This document shows positions 1-8,796 of a stretch of DNA of 64,000 nt, piece after piece; position 1 is the stretch's first letter; the number at the start of each line of letters is the position of its first letter. The notes under the pieces were generated by a model. The model was not told where the DNA came from, did no database searches, and worked only from the letters and a program-made list of their open reading frames with translations. The stretch comes from JBFWWP01 sp050246115 (GTDB lineage Bacteria; Planctomycetota; UBA8108; UBA1146; JAJFFE01). Location: NCBI GenBank assembly GCA_050246115.1, contig JBFWWP010000028.1:1-64000 (forward strand), read 5' to 3'. The translations under genes were made by a program, and so were the position numbers.

Positions 1-135
1 GCGCACCTCGCACGCGCGCGGGCGGCACCGTTGCAGGCCATCGTCGACGACTCGCTCACGCGCGTCGCTTCGCTCCGTGCGAACCGACGACGATCTCGCG
101 AGCGCCACGCCCGATCGCGTCGTCGGACTGTCTGC

Positions 136-158
136 GCCCGCAGACACCGCGGGCTTTT
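136..158 (+). terminator. Rho-independent terminator for a gene left of the window
   Basis: GCCCGC (136-141) pairs with GCGGGC (149-154) around a 7-base loop and is followed directly by TTTT (155-158). An overlapping alternative hairpin pairs TGTCTGC (129-135) with GCAGACA (140-146). Confidence 0.5.
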
Positions 159-300
159 ACAGGGAACTCACGGACAGGGCGCAGGCCCCTCGCATTCAAC
201 GCTCGCGATCGCGGACACGGCATGCCTTTCAGGCCTCAAACGATCGATTGTCGTTTCATCCCCCAGTTGCATGTAGACCCCGAGCTCAAGGAGGTGCGCT

Positions 301-322
301 CCCCGCCCCTCGAGGGGCGGGG
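301..322. repeat. perfect 22-bp GC-rich palindrome
   Basis: The left arm CCCCGCCCCTC (301-311) is the exact reverse complement of the right arm GAGGGGCGGGG (312-322). It is followed by a G-run. There is no T-tract, so it is not a classical terminator. Its function is unknown. Confidence 0.5.
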
Positions 323-677
323 CGGGGGGGTGGGGTGTTGTCGAGGTCAGGCTCGAGTCCAAGCTACACGTTGCTCCAGAAAGGCGAACGACTCGAGCCC
401 ATCGAACGGGAGAAAGCGTAGCTGCCCGGGTGGAGATAGGAGAGCGCCTGGCTTGCGGAGAGCTGGGTCGCGAAGGACTCGAGCCGATCCCCGTTGCGCC
501 CGCACCCGATCCTCCCGTATTCCGCAGGTGATCGGAAAACCTGTCACCCATGGTTCCGGAACGGCCTGAGGCCAGCCCCCCCGAGCCCCCCGCCGGTGGA
601 AGGGTCTGGACTGGCGACCGCGGATCGGGAATGGTTCGTGGACCCGAGCGTGGTCGACCTCGACGAACGAAGGCGGA

Positions 678-1550
678 ATGAAGCTGACCCCCGGCGCACC
701 GGCGATGCTCGCGAGCGCGATGGCTTTCAGTGTGATGTCGCTCCTCGTGAAGCTGGCCGGGGAGCGCCTACCCGCGGCGGAGATCGTGTTCTTCCGCTCG
801 GTGATCAGCCTCGTCTTGAGCTATGCACACCTTCGACGCACCCGTCGCTCGCCATGGGGTAGCCAGCACGGGCTCCTGCTCTTGCGCGGTGTGCTCGGGT
901 TCCTGGCGCTCAGTTGCTTCTTCTATGCGATCACCGAACTCCCGCTCGCCGAGGTCACGGTGATCCATTACTTGAACCCCGTCTTCACCGGTGTCCTGGC
1001 CGCGATCTTCCTCCGCGAGCGGAGCGGTCGGTTGCTCGGCGTGTCTGTGGCGACGAGCCTTTTCGGGGTCATACTGGTCACCCAGCCTGCCGTCCTCTTC
1101 GGTCACGCGGCCGACCCGCTGCCCGGCTTGCCAACACTCGCGGCCCTCGGAGGAGCGGTCTTCGGCGCGGCGGCATACACCGTCGTCCGGCGACTCGCTG
1201 GCACGGAGCACCCCCTCGTCATCGTGTTCTACTTTCCGCTCGTTGCGGTTCCTGCATCGATTCCCGCGTTCGCGTCCGCTGCGGTCATGCCCAACGCCGT
1301 CGAGTGGCTCCTGCTCCTCGGAGTCGGGATCGCCACGCAAGTGGGACAGGTTGCTCTCACACGAGGGCTGCAACTCGAACCGGCGGGCCGAGCGACGGCG
1401 CTCTCCTACAGCCAAGTCATCTTCGCGACTCTCTGGGGTGGGCTCGTTTTCGGTGCGTGGCCGGGCCCGCTCGCGATCGGCGGCGGCGCCCTGGTGTTCG
1501 CGGGTACGCTGCTCGTGGCGTTTCGGCCGGCGACTTCGAAAGCCGATTGA
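678..1550 (+). CDS. EamA/DMT-family drug/metabolite transporter
   Basis: This 290-residue protein is almost entirely hydrophobic, with about ten predicted membrane spans arranged as two repeated halves of roughly 130 residues, the usual size and plan of EamA (DMT superfamily) exporters. The first half contains the typical pattern of a charged residue after a short N-terminal helix (SLLVKLAGERLPAAEIVFFR). The second half ends with a helix and a short basic tail. Family members export amino acids, metabolites or drugs across the inner membrane; the substrate cannot be read from sequence. The ATG at 678 follows a purine-rich stretch (AAGGCGGA). The gene converges with the radical SAM gene on the other strand, 149 bp away, and appears to be transcribed alone. 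Confidence 0.85.
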   Translation: MKLTPGAPAMLASAMAFSVMSLLVKLAGERLPAAEIVFFRSVISLVLSYAHLRRTRRSPWGSQHGLLLLRGVLGFLALSCFFYAITELPLAEVTVIHYLNPVFTGVLAAIFLRERSGRLLGVSVATSLFGVILVTQPAVLFGHAADPLPGLPTLAALGGAVFGAAAYTVVRRLAGTEHPLVIVFYFPLVAVPASIPAFASAAVMPNAVEWLLLLGVGIATQVGQVALTRGLQLEPAGRATALSYSQVIFATLWGGLVFGAWPGPLAIGGGALVFAGTLLVAFRPATSKAD

Positions 1551-1699
1551 CGGAGTTCGGACTTCGCTCTTCGTCACACCCGTTCACGATATGACCGCGG
1601 CCGTGGAAGGCGTGCTTCTTTCAACACGACTCGTCTTCGAGTCTTGTCCGCGCAGCGGATGGGCAACCGATTCCGTCACCGACTTGCGGAACGAACCAC

Positions 1700-2998
1700 T
1701 CAGACCCGGATCACATCCATGAACGACGAGACGCTGAAGACGGCGTGGCCGACCCCGGGCGGTCCGTAGCCCGGCGGCACCGGGAGACGGTGACGTTCAT
1801 GGGTATCGCGCCAGACGCGCAACAGGCCTACGTGGTAGGGGAGCGGGGCGGGACCTTGGTCGGCCCCGAGCTGCGACAGAGGTTCCGGGCACCAGACCGT
1901 GAAGCGGGGCGCAACGCCTTGGGACATGAACCACTCGAGGCCAGCTCCGGTCGAAGCGAGCGCCTCGTCGACGGTGGCGAAGCCATGAGGGCGCGACATT
2001 TCGACGCCGGCGACGAAGTTCGGGATCACGTTCTCCGGGCCGAAGACGTCGCGTGCGTCGAGAATCCGCTTGAACCACTCGTCACGGCCGACGTACTCCG
2101 CTTTGCCCGGACAGATCTTCGTGAACAAGTCGGCGTCCCAGACCTCGAAGTTGGGATGGTAGATGCGCACACCCGCGTCTTTGAATCGGCGTAGATCGGC
2201 CACCGGCAGCGCCTGCGTCACGGCCTTGCCGATCCAACGACCGCTGAACTGGGCCTCGATGGCCTCCGCGTACTCGGCGTAGAACTCGGCTTCGCTCTTG
2301 CCTCGGAGGTGGCGCGTGATGCTACCCCCGGTCAACGTGTAGGCGCGCGCGGCTCCGTCGCTCTGAGCGATGATCGCCAGTGCCTCCAGTACTTCGTCGA
2401 CCGGCTTGACGGTGCGGTAGGGTCGGCCTGCAGCGACTTGCTGACGATAGTTCTCGTTGATGTCGCAGAAGCGACACTCTTCCTTGAAGCCGAAGTACTG
2501 GCACTTGCGGTACACCGTCAGATAGATCAAGTAGCCCCACTCGATGGTCGGCGCTACTTCGTGGACGGGATGCCCGTTGGCGAGACTCTTCTGGTAATAG
2601 GCCGGTACCGGTAGGAGCTCTATCGTCGCGAGCAGCTCGTTCCCCAGACGCAGCTCGAGTCCCGAGGCGCCGACATCCACCCGGTAGGGTGAGGCCGGGT
2701 TCACCCGCGTCGACACCACCGTCGGTCGGTAACCGTCGGGTCCGCCGGAAAAGCGAATCTCCTCGGGTGCGCGCAGATTCTCGCCTTGTTGCATCGACTC
2801 GATGGGGACCATGTCGAAGCTGAAGATGAAATACGACTTGGTCTTGAAGTTCGCAGCGTAGCGCAGAGCGTCCAGAGTGAAACTCATCCCGAGCCGCAGC
2901 AAGTCCTCCTTGAGGATCGCTTCGCGCGGGAGATCGTCGTACTGGTTGGCGAGAGCCGCGAGCTCTCGGGCGCGTGACCGCGCGAGTTCGGTTTCCAT
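1700..2998 (-). CDS. radical SAM protein with CX8CX2C cluster motif
   Basis: This 432-residue protein carries a candidate [4Fe-4S] radical SAM motif at C166-C175-C178, in the context YRKCQYF...ECRFCD. The spacing is CX8CX2C rather than the canonical CX3CX2C. Downstream are a TGGSITRHL stretch resembling the SAM-binding GGE region and a HPNFEVWD segment typical of the barrel strands of radical SAM enzymes. The N-terminal 150 residues have no recognised domain. I chose the ATG at 2998 because it begins the conserved-looking part; an open extension upstream runs into the purC leader and is rich in Arg and Pro like a shadow frame. The gene is divergent from purC. The reaction is unknown. I am sure of the superfamily and unsure of the subfamily. 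Confidence 0.75.
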   Translation of the reverse strand: METELARSRARELAALANQYDDLPREAILKEDLLRLGMSFTLDALRYAANFKTKSYFIFSFDMVPIESMQQGENLRAPEEIRFSGGPDGYRPTVVSTRVNPASPYRVDVGASGLELRLGNELLATIELLPVPAYYQKSLANGHPVHEVAPTIEWGYLIYLTVYRKCQYFGFKEECRFCDINENYRQQVAAGRPYRTVKPVDEVLEALAIIAQSDGAARAYTLTGGSITRHLRGKSEAEFYAEYAEAIEAQFSGRWIGKAVTQALPVADLRRFKDAGVRIYHPNFEVWDADLFTKICPGKAEYVGRDEWFKRILDARDVFGPENVIPNFVAGVEMSRPHGFATVDEALASTGAGLEWFMSQGVAPRFTVWCPEPLSQLGADQGPAPLPYHVGLLRVWRDTHERHRLPVPPGYGPPGVGHAVFSVSSFMDVIRV

Positions 2999-3083
2999 CG
3001 ACGGGAGTTTGGCCAGCGAATCTGGGTCGGTCAACGGCTGTTGCTCGCGGAAAGCGTTGAATCTGCCAGACCGCGAGGTTGCT

Positions 3084-3112
3084 CTGGCAGGCTTTGCCCG
3101 GCTTGGTACGAT
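3084..3112 (+). promoter_or_regulatory. candidate sigma-70 promoter for purCE
   Basis: CTGGCA (3084-3089) and TACGAT (3107-3112) are 17 bp apart, 190 bp upstream of purC. Each box matches the consensus at four of six positions. The rest of the 304-bp divergent spacer (2999-3302) shows no other clear element except the purC ribosome-binding site GGAAAGGA at 3288-3295. Confidence 0.3.
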
Positions 3113-3302
3113 CCGACCCGACGGGCACGCACTGCGGAGCCGCGGAGTCGGTCCGTCGGGGAGCCGATCGCGAGCGCGAGACGCCGACTTCCCATCCGGG
3201 TTCGCAGCTCGGGTGCGGACGGCAGACGCGATCCCGGCGGAGTCGAGGGGCACGGGAGCGGACGTGAGACCGGTGGAGGAGAGACATGGAAAGGACGCTG
3301 TC

Positions 3303-4193
3303 ATGAGTGCGCACGATCCACTCGCGGTTCCGGGGCGCGCTCCCGACTATCGGGGAAAGGTGCGCGACCTCTACGACCTGGGCGAGCGACTGTTGTTGGT
3401 GGCCTCGGATCGATTGTCGGCGTTCGATGTCGTGCTGCCGGACCCGATTCCGGACAAGGGCGCCATCCTGACGCGATTGACCGAACACTGGCTGCGCGTC
3501 CTGGGCGATCGCGCCCCCAATCACTTGATCTCGACCCGCGCGCAGGACTTGCCCGCACCTTTCCAGGAAGCCGCGCGCGCTTGGGGGCCGCGGTTCATGC
3601 TGGTGCACAAGCTCGAGATGTTGCCGGTCGAGTGCGTGGTTCGCGGCTACCTCGCGGGCAGTGGCTGGAAAGAGTACTGCGCGCGCGGGTCGGTGTGCGG
3701 GATCGAACTCCCGTCTGGGCTCGAGCTGTGCTCCGAACTGCCGGAACCGATCTTCACGCCGACGACCAAAGCGACCGAGGGGCACGACGAGCCCATTTCG
3801 CGCGCGCAAGCGGCGGCGATCGTAGGCGCGGCTCGCATTGACGAACTCGAGCGGCGTTCGCTCGAGATCTACCGCTTCGGGCGCGACTACGCGCGCGAGA
3901 GGGGCATCTTGCTGGCCGACACCAAGTTCGAGTTCGGGGTCCTGCCGGGCACCGACACGATCGTGCTCGCGGACGAAGTGCTCACCCCCGACTCGTCCCG
4001 GTTTTGGCCCGCGGATCGCTATCGGCCGGGCGCCAATCCGCCATCGTTCGACAAGCAGTTCGTCCGCGATCATCTCACGAGCATTGGTTGGGACCACAAC
4101 CCGCCGGCACCACCCCTGCCCGCCGACGTAGTGGCCGGTACCAGCGCGCGTTACCGCGAGATCTATGAGCGGTTGACCGGGGTCCGTTGGTGA
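3303..4193 (+). CDS. purC: phosphoribosylaminoimidazole-succinocarboxamide synthase (SAICAR synthetase)
   Basis: PurC joins aspartate to CAIR using ATP, giving SAICAR in purine biosynthesis in the cytoplasm. The 296-residue product is the longer bacterial/fungal form. It has the nucleotide-binding start (RGKVRDLYDLG), the family signature KLEMLPVECVVRGYLAGSGW around residues 100-120, and the C-terminal LADTKFEFG and LADEVLTPDSSRFW blocks that bind metal and substrate. The ATG at 3303 follows GGAAAGGA at an 8-base spacing; an in-frame upstream extension to 2877 lies opposite the radical SAM gene and is not family-like. purE follows 46 bp later, so the two probably form an operon that carries consecutive purine steps. 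Confidence 0.95.
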   Translation: MSAHDPLAVPGRAPDYRGKVRDLYDLGERLLLVASDRLSAFDVVLPDPIPDKGAILTRLTEHWLRVLGDRAPNHLISTRAQDLPAPFQEAARAWGPRFMLVHKLEMLPVECVVRGYLAGSGWKEYCARGSVCGIELPSGLELCSELPEPIFTPTTKATEGHDEPISRAQAAAIVGAARIDELERRSLEIYRFGRDYARERGILLADTKFEFGVLPGTDTIVLADEVLTPDSSRFWPADRYRPGANPPSFDKQFVRDHLTSIGWDHNPPAPPLPADVVAGTSARYREIYERLTGVRW

Positions 4194-4239
4194 GCGCAAT
4201 CCGCGCGGGGCGAGCCCGCTCCGATCGAAAGGAAAGACT

Positions 4240-4761
4240 TTGAGCGCAGAGGTGCTGATCGTCATGGGAAGCGACTCGGACTTCCCGGTCTTGAGCGAAA
4301 CGGCCCGAGTCTTGGAGAGTTACGGGGTCGCGTTCGACCTGCGCGTGTGCTCCGCGCATCGCACACCCACCGAGGCGCGCGAACTCGCCGTCAACGCGCG
4401 TCGTAGCGGCGTCAAGGTCATCGTCGCGGCCGCGGGAATGGCTGCGCACCTCGCGGGAGCAATGGCGGCTCAGAGTACGTTGCCCGTAATCGGCGTTCCG
4501 CTCGAGGGCGGACTCCCGGGCGGCGTCGATGCGCTCTACTCGACGGTGATGATGCCGGGCGGGGTGCCGGTAGCCACCATGGCCGTCGGCAAGGCCGGTG
4601 CGCGCAACGCCGGTATCTTCACGGTGCAGATCCTCTCGCTCGCCAACCCCGGCCTCGCCCAGCGTCTCGACGAAGCACGGATCACCATGGCGCAAGAGGT
4701 CGCGGCCAAGAATCAAACGGTCCAGCACCGACTCGCCGAGCTTCGCCGAGAGTGGAAGTAG
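4240..4761 (+). CDS. purE: N5-carboxyaminoimidazole ribonucleotide mutase
   Basis: PurE class I converts N5-CAIR to CAIR, the substrate of the PurC encoded just upstream. The product is 173 residues, standard for the family. It shows the GSDSD phosphate-binding motif near residue 10, SAHRTP around residue 45, and the AAAGMAAHLAG loop. The start is TTG at 4240, preceded by GAAAGGAAAGA; no closer ATG gives a complete N terminus. The gene ends at 4761, eight bases before the mobile element at 4770, which therefore sits in the purE/mtnA convergent spacer. Confidence 0.95.
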   Translation: MSAEVLIVMGSDSDFPVLSETARVLESYGVAFDLRVCSAHRTPTEARELAVNARRSGVKVIVAAAGMAAHLAGAMAAQSTLPVIGVPLEGGLPGGVDALYSTVMMPGGVPVATMAVGKAGARNAGIFTVQILSLANPGLAQRLDEARITMAQEVAAKNQTVQHRLAELRREWK

Positions 4762-4769
4762 TCGCGACG

Positions 4770-4954
4770 CTAGCCCGCATTATTCGTGAGCGCTCGGCTG
4801 CGGAGGACCTAAGTCTCGCTCTGGCTTCGTCATTGCAGCGAATTCGATCCTCAATGACCAAACACAGGTCACCTCCGGTCGACTTCGCTGCTCTTCCTTG
4901 CCAGAGCAAGACCTAGGCCTCCTCGCATCAAGCTTCATGAATAATGCGGGCTAG
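4770..4954 (-). mobile_element. 185-bp MITE-like element, copy A (family 1)
   Basis: The element is bounded by a perfect 16-bp terminal inverted repeat, CTAGCCCGCATTATTC at 4770-4785 and its complement at 4939-4954. The inverted similarity continues imperfectly for about 50 bp inward, so the whole element can fold into one long hairpin. The reverse complement matches 38483-38667 with six mismatches in 185 positions. The outermost CTAG on both sides may be a 4-bp target duplication, leaving a 177-bp core. It encodes no transposase. It lies between the convergent purE and mtnA genes, and the mtnA stop codon TAG (4951-4953 on the minus strand) falls inside its terminal CTAG, so it may also act as a bidirectional transcription end. 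Confidence 0.85.
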
Positions 4955-5976
4955 GCTCGTAGCGCGGTGAACGGCGGGTGGACGATGCCGAACTCGGTGA
5001 TCCAGCCCGCGATCAGGTCGTGCGGGGTCACATCGAACGCCGGGTTGCGCACGCGGATTCCGTCAGGGCGTGGGCCCAGAGCGGTCGGCGGCCAGACCTC
5101 GTCCGGGGAGCGCTCCTCGATGGGGATGCCATCGCCGCTCGCCGTGCCGAAGTCGAAGGTGGTGGACGGAGCAGCAATGTAGAACGGAACCCGGTGCCGG
5201 GCTGCAAGGCAGGCCACGCCGTAGGTGCCGATCTTGTTGGCCGAGTCGCCGTTCGCCGCGACGCGATCGGCGCCGGTGATCACCAAGTGGATCTCGCCGC
5301 GACCGAAGAAGTGCGCGGCCGCGTTGTCGCAGATCAGCGTAACGGGAACGCCCGCGCGCTCGAGTTCCCAAGCGGTGAGACGTGCCCCCTGGAGCAGGGG
5401 TCGCGTTTCATCGGCGATCACGGAGAAGCGCACGCCGTCGCGTTGCGCGCAGTAGAGCACCGACAACGCGGTCCCCATGCCGCCAGTCGCCAAGGCCCCG
5501 GCGTTGCAGTGGGTGAGCACCGTCATGCCGTCGCGGATCAAAGGCGCTCCCGCGGCGCCGATTCGCCGGCAGAGTTCGCGATCTTCCTCGTGGATGGCGC
5601 GCGCCTCGCGCAGCAGTTGATCGCGCAGTTCCGTGCCGGTTCCCGGTGGAGCCAGGGCGACCACCCGTGCCATGCGATCGACCATGTGGCCGAGGTTGAC
5701 GGCGGTCGGTCGCGCGCCCCGCACGCGCGGGAACACCTCCGTCAAAATGCCGAGCACATCTTCACGGGACTCGACCCGGCGGGTCGCCAGGCAAATGGCG
5801 TAGGCCCCGGCGACCCCGATCGCTGGGGCGCCACGGACGGCGAGGCATTGAATGGCCGCGATCATCGCGTCCGGGTCCTCGACCCGTCGCTCCGCATAGC
5901 GCTGCGGCAGTTGGGTCTGGTCGATCAAGTGGACGTGTCCGTCGCGATCCCCGATCCACGAGAGCGTTTCGATCAT
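4951..5976 (-). CDS. mtnA: S-methyl-5-thioribose-1-phosphate isomerase
   Basis: MtnA converts methylthioribose-1-phosphate to methylthioribulose-1-phosphate in the methionine salvage pathway. The 341-residue product has the usual length. The catalytic pair is present: Cys157 in THCNAG and Asp237 in ITGADRVAANG, followed by NKIGTY. An RGAPAIGVAGAY block near residue 50 is also conserved. The related eIF-2B alpha-like ribose-1,5-bisphosphate isomerases share the fold, but the motif details and length fit MtnA. The stop codon is supplied by the end of mobile element copy A. No other salvage gene is adjacent; comEC lies upstream on the same strand, 168 bp away. Confidence 0.93.
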   Translation of the reverse strand: MIETLSWIGDRDGHVHLIDQTQLPQRYAERRVEDPDAMIAAIQCLAVRGAPAIGVAGAYAICLATRRVESREDVLGILTEVFPRVRGARPTAVNLGHMVDRMARVVALAPPGTGTELRDQLLREARAIHEEDRELCRRIGAAGAPLIRDGMTVLTHCNAGALATGGMGTALSVLYCAQRDGVRFSVIADETRPLLQGARLTAWELERAGVPVTLICDNAAAHFFGRGEIHLVITGADRVAANGDSANKIGTYGVACLAARHRVPFYIAAPSTTFDFGTASGDGIPIEERSPDEVWPPTALGPRPDGIRVRNPAFDVTPHDLIAGWITEFGIVHPPFTALRA

Positions 5977-6144
5977 GGGCCCCTTTCCGCAGTCGCGATG
6001 CGCGAATCGTGAGGGAGTTCGCAGCGTTTCGCAACCCCGGCGAACCGGCCTCGCGGTGTTCGCAACGCGCGCGCGGTTCGACGCCCGCTCGCGCGCACGT
6101 TCCGAACTCGTCCGACCTGCGATCCCACCCCGCGCGGCGCAGTC

Positions 6145-8550
6145 TCAGGGCGCCGCCCGCCGTCGCACGCTCCAGCCAGTGCCCTGGCGCACGATCTCCA
6201 CGCCCCGCCCCGCCGTGCACAGCGTCTCGATGCCGAGGCGCTCGACGACCGCGCGCGTGGCTGCGGGCAGTCCACGCGCTGGCGTGGAGGCGACGAGCCG
6301 GCGCGGCCGCCCGCGAGCGAGCCAGCCCTCGAGTCCGAGAGTGATGCGACCGTGGTGCGGCAGCACGACCACGTCGGCCCCGGAGGGGAGCGCCCACTCA
6401 GCGATTCCGCGTGCCTCGAGATCGCCGGTGACGATCACGGTCAGGCCACGCGCGGTGAGCACGCCGGCAACCGAATCGTCGTTGATCGACACCGGCGCTG
6501 ACCGCGTCGACGGCGGGTGCAAGACTCGCAGGGTCCAGTCGCCGACCCGGAAGGTCGTGCCCGCCGACGCGAGCTCCCGCGGTATCCGCCGCCGCTCGAG
6601 CCAATCCACGGTTGCCGCGCCGAGATCGTTCGCGCGAAATCGAGGGCCCAACACCACCCTTCCCACGCAGCCGCGTTCGACGAGCCCCCGAAGCGCATCG
6701 ACGTGATCGAGGTGGGGATGGGAGAGCACCACGAGATCGATCGTGCTGCGTCCGATGCGCCGCAGTGCGGCCGCTATGTCGCGGGCTCCGCCCTCTTCGC
6801 GGTCCAGACTCCCCGCGTCATAGAGGATCACACCCCGAGGGCTCCAAGCGAGGATGGCCTGACCTCGTCCGACCGGCAGCATCTCGACCCCGAACGGTGG
6901 CGGTGGGGGTGAGGCGGCGAGGGCCGCGAGCGCAACACACCCGGCGGAGGCCCGCCAGCGACGGGGCCGGTGGGCCACGAGAGCCACCGCGAGGATCGCC
7001 AAAGTGATGGCCAAGGGCGGGGTCGGTGGCCAGGTCCACGGCGTCCCGGGCAGCGAGTCGAAGAAACCAGCCAGGCCTTCGAGCACCGTGACCACTGCGC
7101 GCGCTGCGAGATCCAACCCCCCGTCGAGAGCGCTCGGCGGCGTGACGGACGCCACCATCCCGAGCCCGAGGAGAAGAGCGATGCCGGGAACCATGACCAG
7201 GGTGAAGAGCGGCGCCGCGGGGACCACTTCTGGGGTCCACCACACGAGCACCGCGGAGGCGCCGGTCCAGGCTGCGACCGAAACGCGCACCGAGCGGAGG
7301 AGGCGTGATCCGAAGCGAGAGCGTAGGGGATCGAGCGCGCGCTCCGGCGCAGCGCCGAGCCAGCCGATGGCGAAGACCGCCGCGAAGGAGAGAACGAAAG
7401 CCGGCCGATCGGTCCCGTCACCGACGACGCAGCCCACGACCAACAGGGCGAGCGTAGTGCCGTGAAGGAGATGGCTCGGCCGGCCTCGGCCCGCAGCCAA
7501 CGCAACGAGAAGGCCCAGTGCCGCCGCCCGTAGCACCGGCGGATCGCCCCCGACGAGCACCGCATACCCGGCCACCAGGACCGCAACGCCGACGGTCGCG
7601 GCTCCGGAGAGCCGGCGCAGCCGGCGCAGCGGGAGCAGCACCGCAGCCGCGAGAATGCCGACGTGCAACCCGCTGATCGCGATGAGATGGGATTGCCCGA
7701 TGCGACGAAATCGCGATGGAGTGCGCGCGTCGAGGAATCCGCGCTCGCCGAGAAAGACCGCCGCGAGCCATCCCGCCGCCGGTTGCGAGAAGCGGACGGC
7801 CCACGCCTGACGCAGCCCACGGCGCACTCGATCGCCGAGCGCGAGCGACGCCCAGCCCGCGCGACGTAGCCAGCAGACATGATGCGGGCTGCGGACGATC
7901 AGGCACGGCGAGTCGCCCACGAACCGGCCAGTCACCTCGAGTTCGTCGCCGCGGGCCACATCGGGGTCGCCGGCGACGACCACGAGTACGCGCCGACTCG
8001 ATCCCAGCGCCGACTCGACTTGGGCGTCGCGGTAGAGCTCGAATTCAAAGCGCACTCGCGGCGGCGCCCCCGGCAGCTCACCGTGGAGGCGCGTCGCGAC
8101 GGCCCGGGGCGCGCTGACGACCCTTCCGCGAAGTTGGACCGGGGGGGTAGGGTCGTCCGTGACGTCGGCTGCAAGCATGGCCGTCGCTGCGGATGGTGGT
8201 GGCGCGTGGCCGGCCGCGAGCCCCAACAGGAACGGGAGTCCAAGGAGCAGCGCTTCCGCCGACCTGCGCGGAGCCGGTCGCCCCGAGATTCGTGGGACGA
8301 CCACCGAGAGCAGGACGCCGATGGCGACGACCCACGACAGCGTCATCGGGTGCAATCCGGCGATCGGGGTCGCCTCGCGGGAGGCAATGGCCAATCCGCT
8401 CGCGAACGCGAGGCCCGCCGCCGCGAACGGGGCACGGCGTAGGCTCGCGTTCGCGTCGCTCTTCGACGAGGATAGGAACGAGGAGGTGCCCAGCGCCGGG
8501 GTCTTCGGTCGAGCTGCGCGCCGCGGGGAATCCGACGGCGATGGGGCCAT
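6145..8550 (-). CDS. comEC: ComEC/Rec2 DNA-uptake channel protein
   Basis: ComEC forms the inner-membrane channel for single-stranded DNA during natural transformation. The 801-residue product has the full architecture: an N-terminal membrane and soluble domain (about 20-250), the central Competence domain with many spans, including SHLIAISGLHVGILAA, and a C-terminal metallo-beta-lactamase-like domain. That domain holds the HxHxDH motif at residues 611-616 (HPHLDH) and a VILYDAG strand. I chose the ATG at 8550 (MAPSPSDSP). The frame stays open for another 2.1 kb upstream, but that part is antisense to the next gene and has no ComEC similarity. It is transcribed toward mtnA. No comEA or other competence gene is nearby, so whether the cell is transformable is not shown here. 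Confidence 0.9.
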   Translation of the reverse strand: MAPSPSDSPRRAARPKTPALGTSSFLSSSKSDANASLRRAPFAAAGLAFASGLAIASREATPIAGLHPMTLSWVVAIGVLLSVVVPRISGRPAPRRSAEALLLGLPFLLGLAAGHAPPPSAATAMLAADVTDDPTPPVQLRGRVVSAPRAVATRLHGELPGAPPRVRFEFELYRDAQVESALGSSRRVLVVVAGDPDVARGDELEVTGRFVGDSPCLIVRSPHHVCWLRRAGWASLALGDRVRRGLRQAWAVRFSQPAAGWLAAVFLGERGFLDARTPSRFRRIGQSHLIAISGLHVGILAAAVLLPLRRLRRLSGAATVGVAVLVAGYAVLVGGDPPVLRAAALGLLVALAAGRGRPSHLLHGTTLALLVVGCVVGDGTDRPAFVLSFAAVFAIGWLGAAPERALDPLRSRFGSRLLRSVRVSVAAWTGASAVLVWWTPEVVPAAPLFTLVMVPGIALLLGLGMVASVTPPSALDGGLDLAARAVVTVLEGLAGFFDSLPGTPWTWPPTPPLAITLAILAVALVAHRPRRWRASAGCVALAALAASPPPPPFGVEMLPVGRGQAILAWSPRGVILYDAGSLDREEGGARDIAAALRRIGRSTIDLVVLSHPHLDHVDALRGLVERGCVGRVVLGPRFRANDLGAATVDWLERRRIPRELASAGTTFRVGDWTLRVLHPPSTRSAPVSINDDSVAGVLTARGLTVIVTGDLEARGIAEWALPSGADVVVLPHHGRITLGLEGWLARGRPRRLVASTPARGLPAATRAVVERLGIETLCTAGRGVEIVRQGTGWSVRRRAAP

Positions 8551-8796
8551 CGCGAACCGCACCGATCCGGAGTCGCGCGCCTCGAGGCAGGGGCGACCAC
8601 GATACCCGGTGCCGAGGCCCCCGCGAAACCGAATCTCGATCGCGGTGTTTCGAGGGGAGTTCCGGCAGGTCTCGCCGCAGTTCGCGAGATCGAATCTCGA
8701 GCGGTCACTGGTGCCGGTGGTTGACGCCGGCTGGGGTTGCGAGAGCCGTGTCGAGTCTGTCGTCGGTTCGATTGCAAACGGAAGCGGATCCACTCC

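Larger units (their letters stand above)
1..677. other. non-coding left edge, no supported gene
   Basis: No reading frame here resembles a known protein. Several frames stay open only because the DNA is very GC-rich and stop codons are rare. The stretch holds a Rho-independent terminator (136-158), which probably ends a plus-strand gene lying left of the window, and a perfect GC-rich palindrome (301-322). The last 20 bases carry a purine-rich ribosome-binding region for the transporter gene at 678. Confidence 0.6.

Noticed and set aside
2322..4265. 647-codon minus-strand open frame
   Set aside because: It overlaps both the radical SAM gene and purC, which are supported by family motifs, and itself resembles nothing.
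4682..4909. Small minus-strand frame inside mobile element copy A, also open in copy B
   Set aside because: The two copies are 97% identical DNA, so shared openness is no evidence of coding. The frame runs through a hairpin and has no ribosome-binding site or known similarity.
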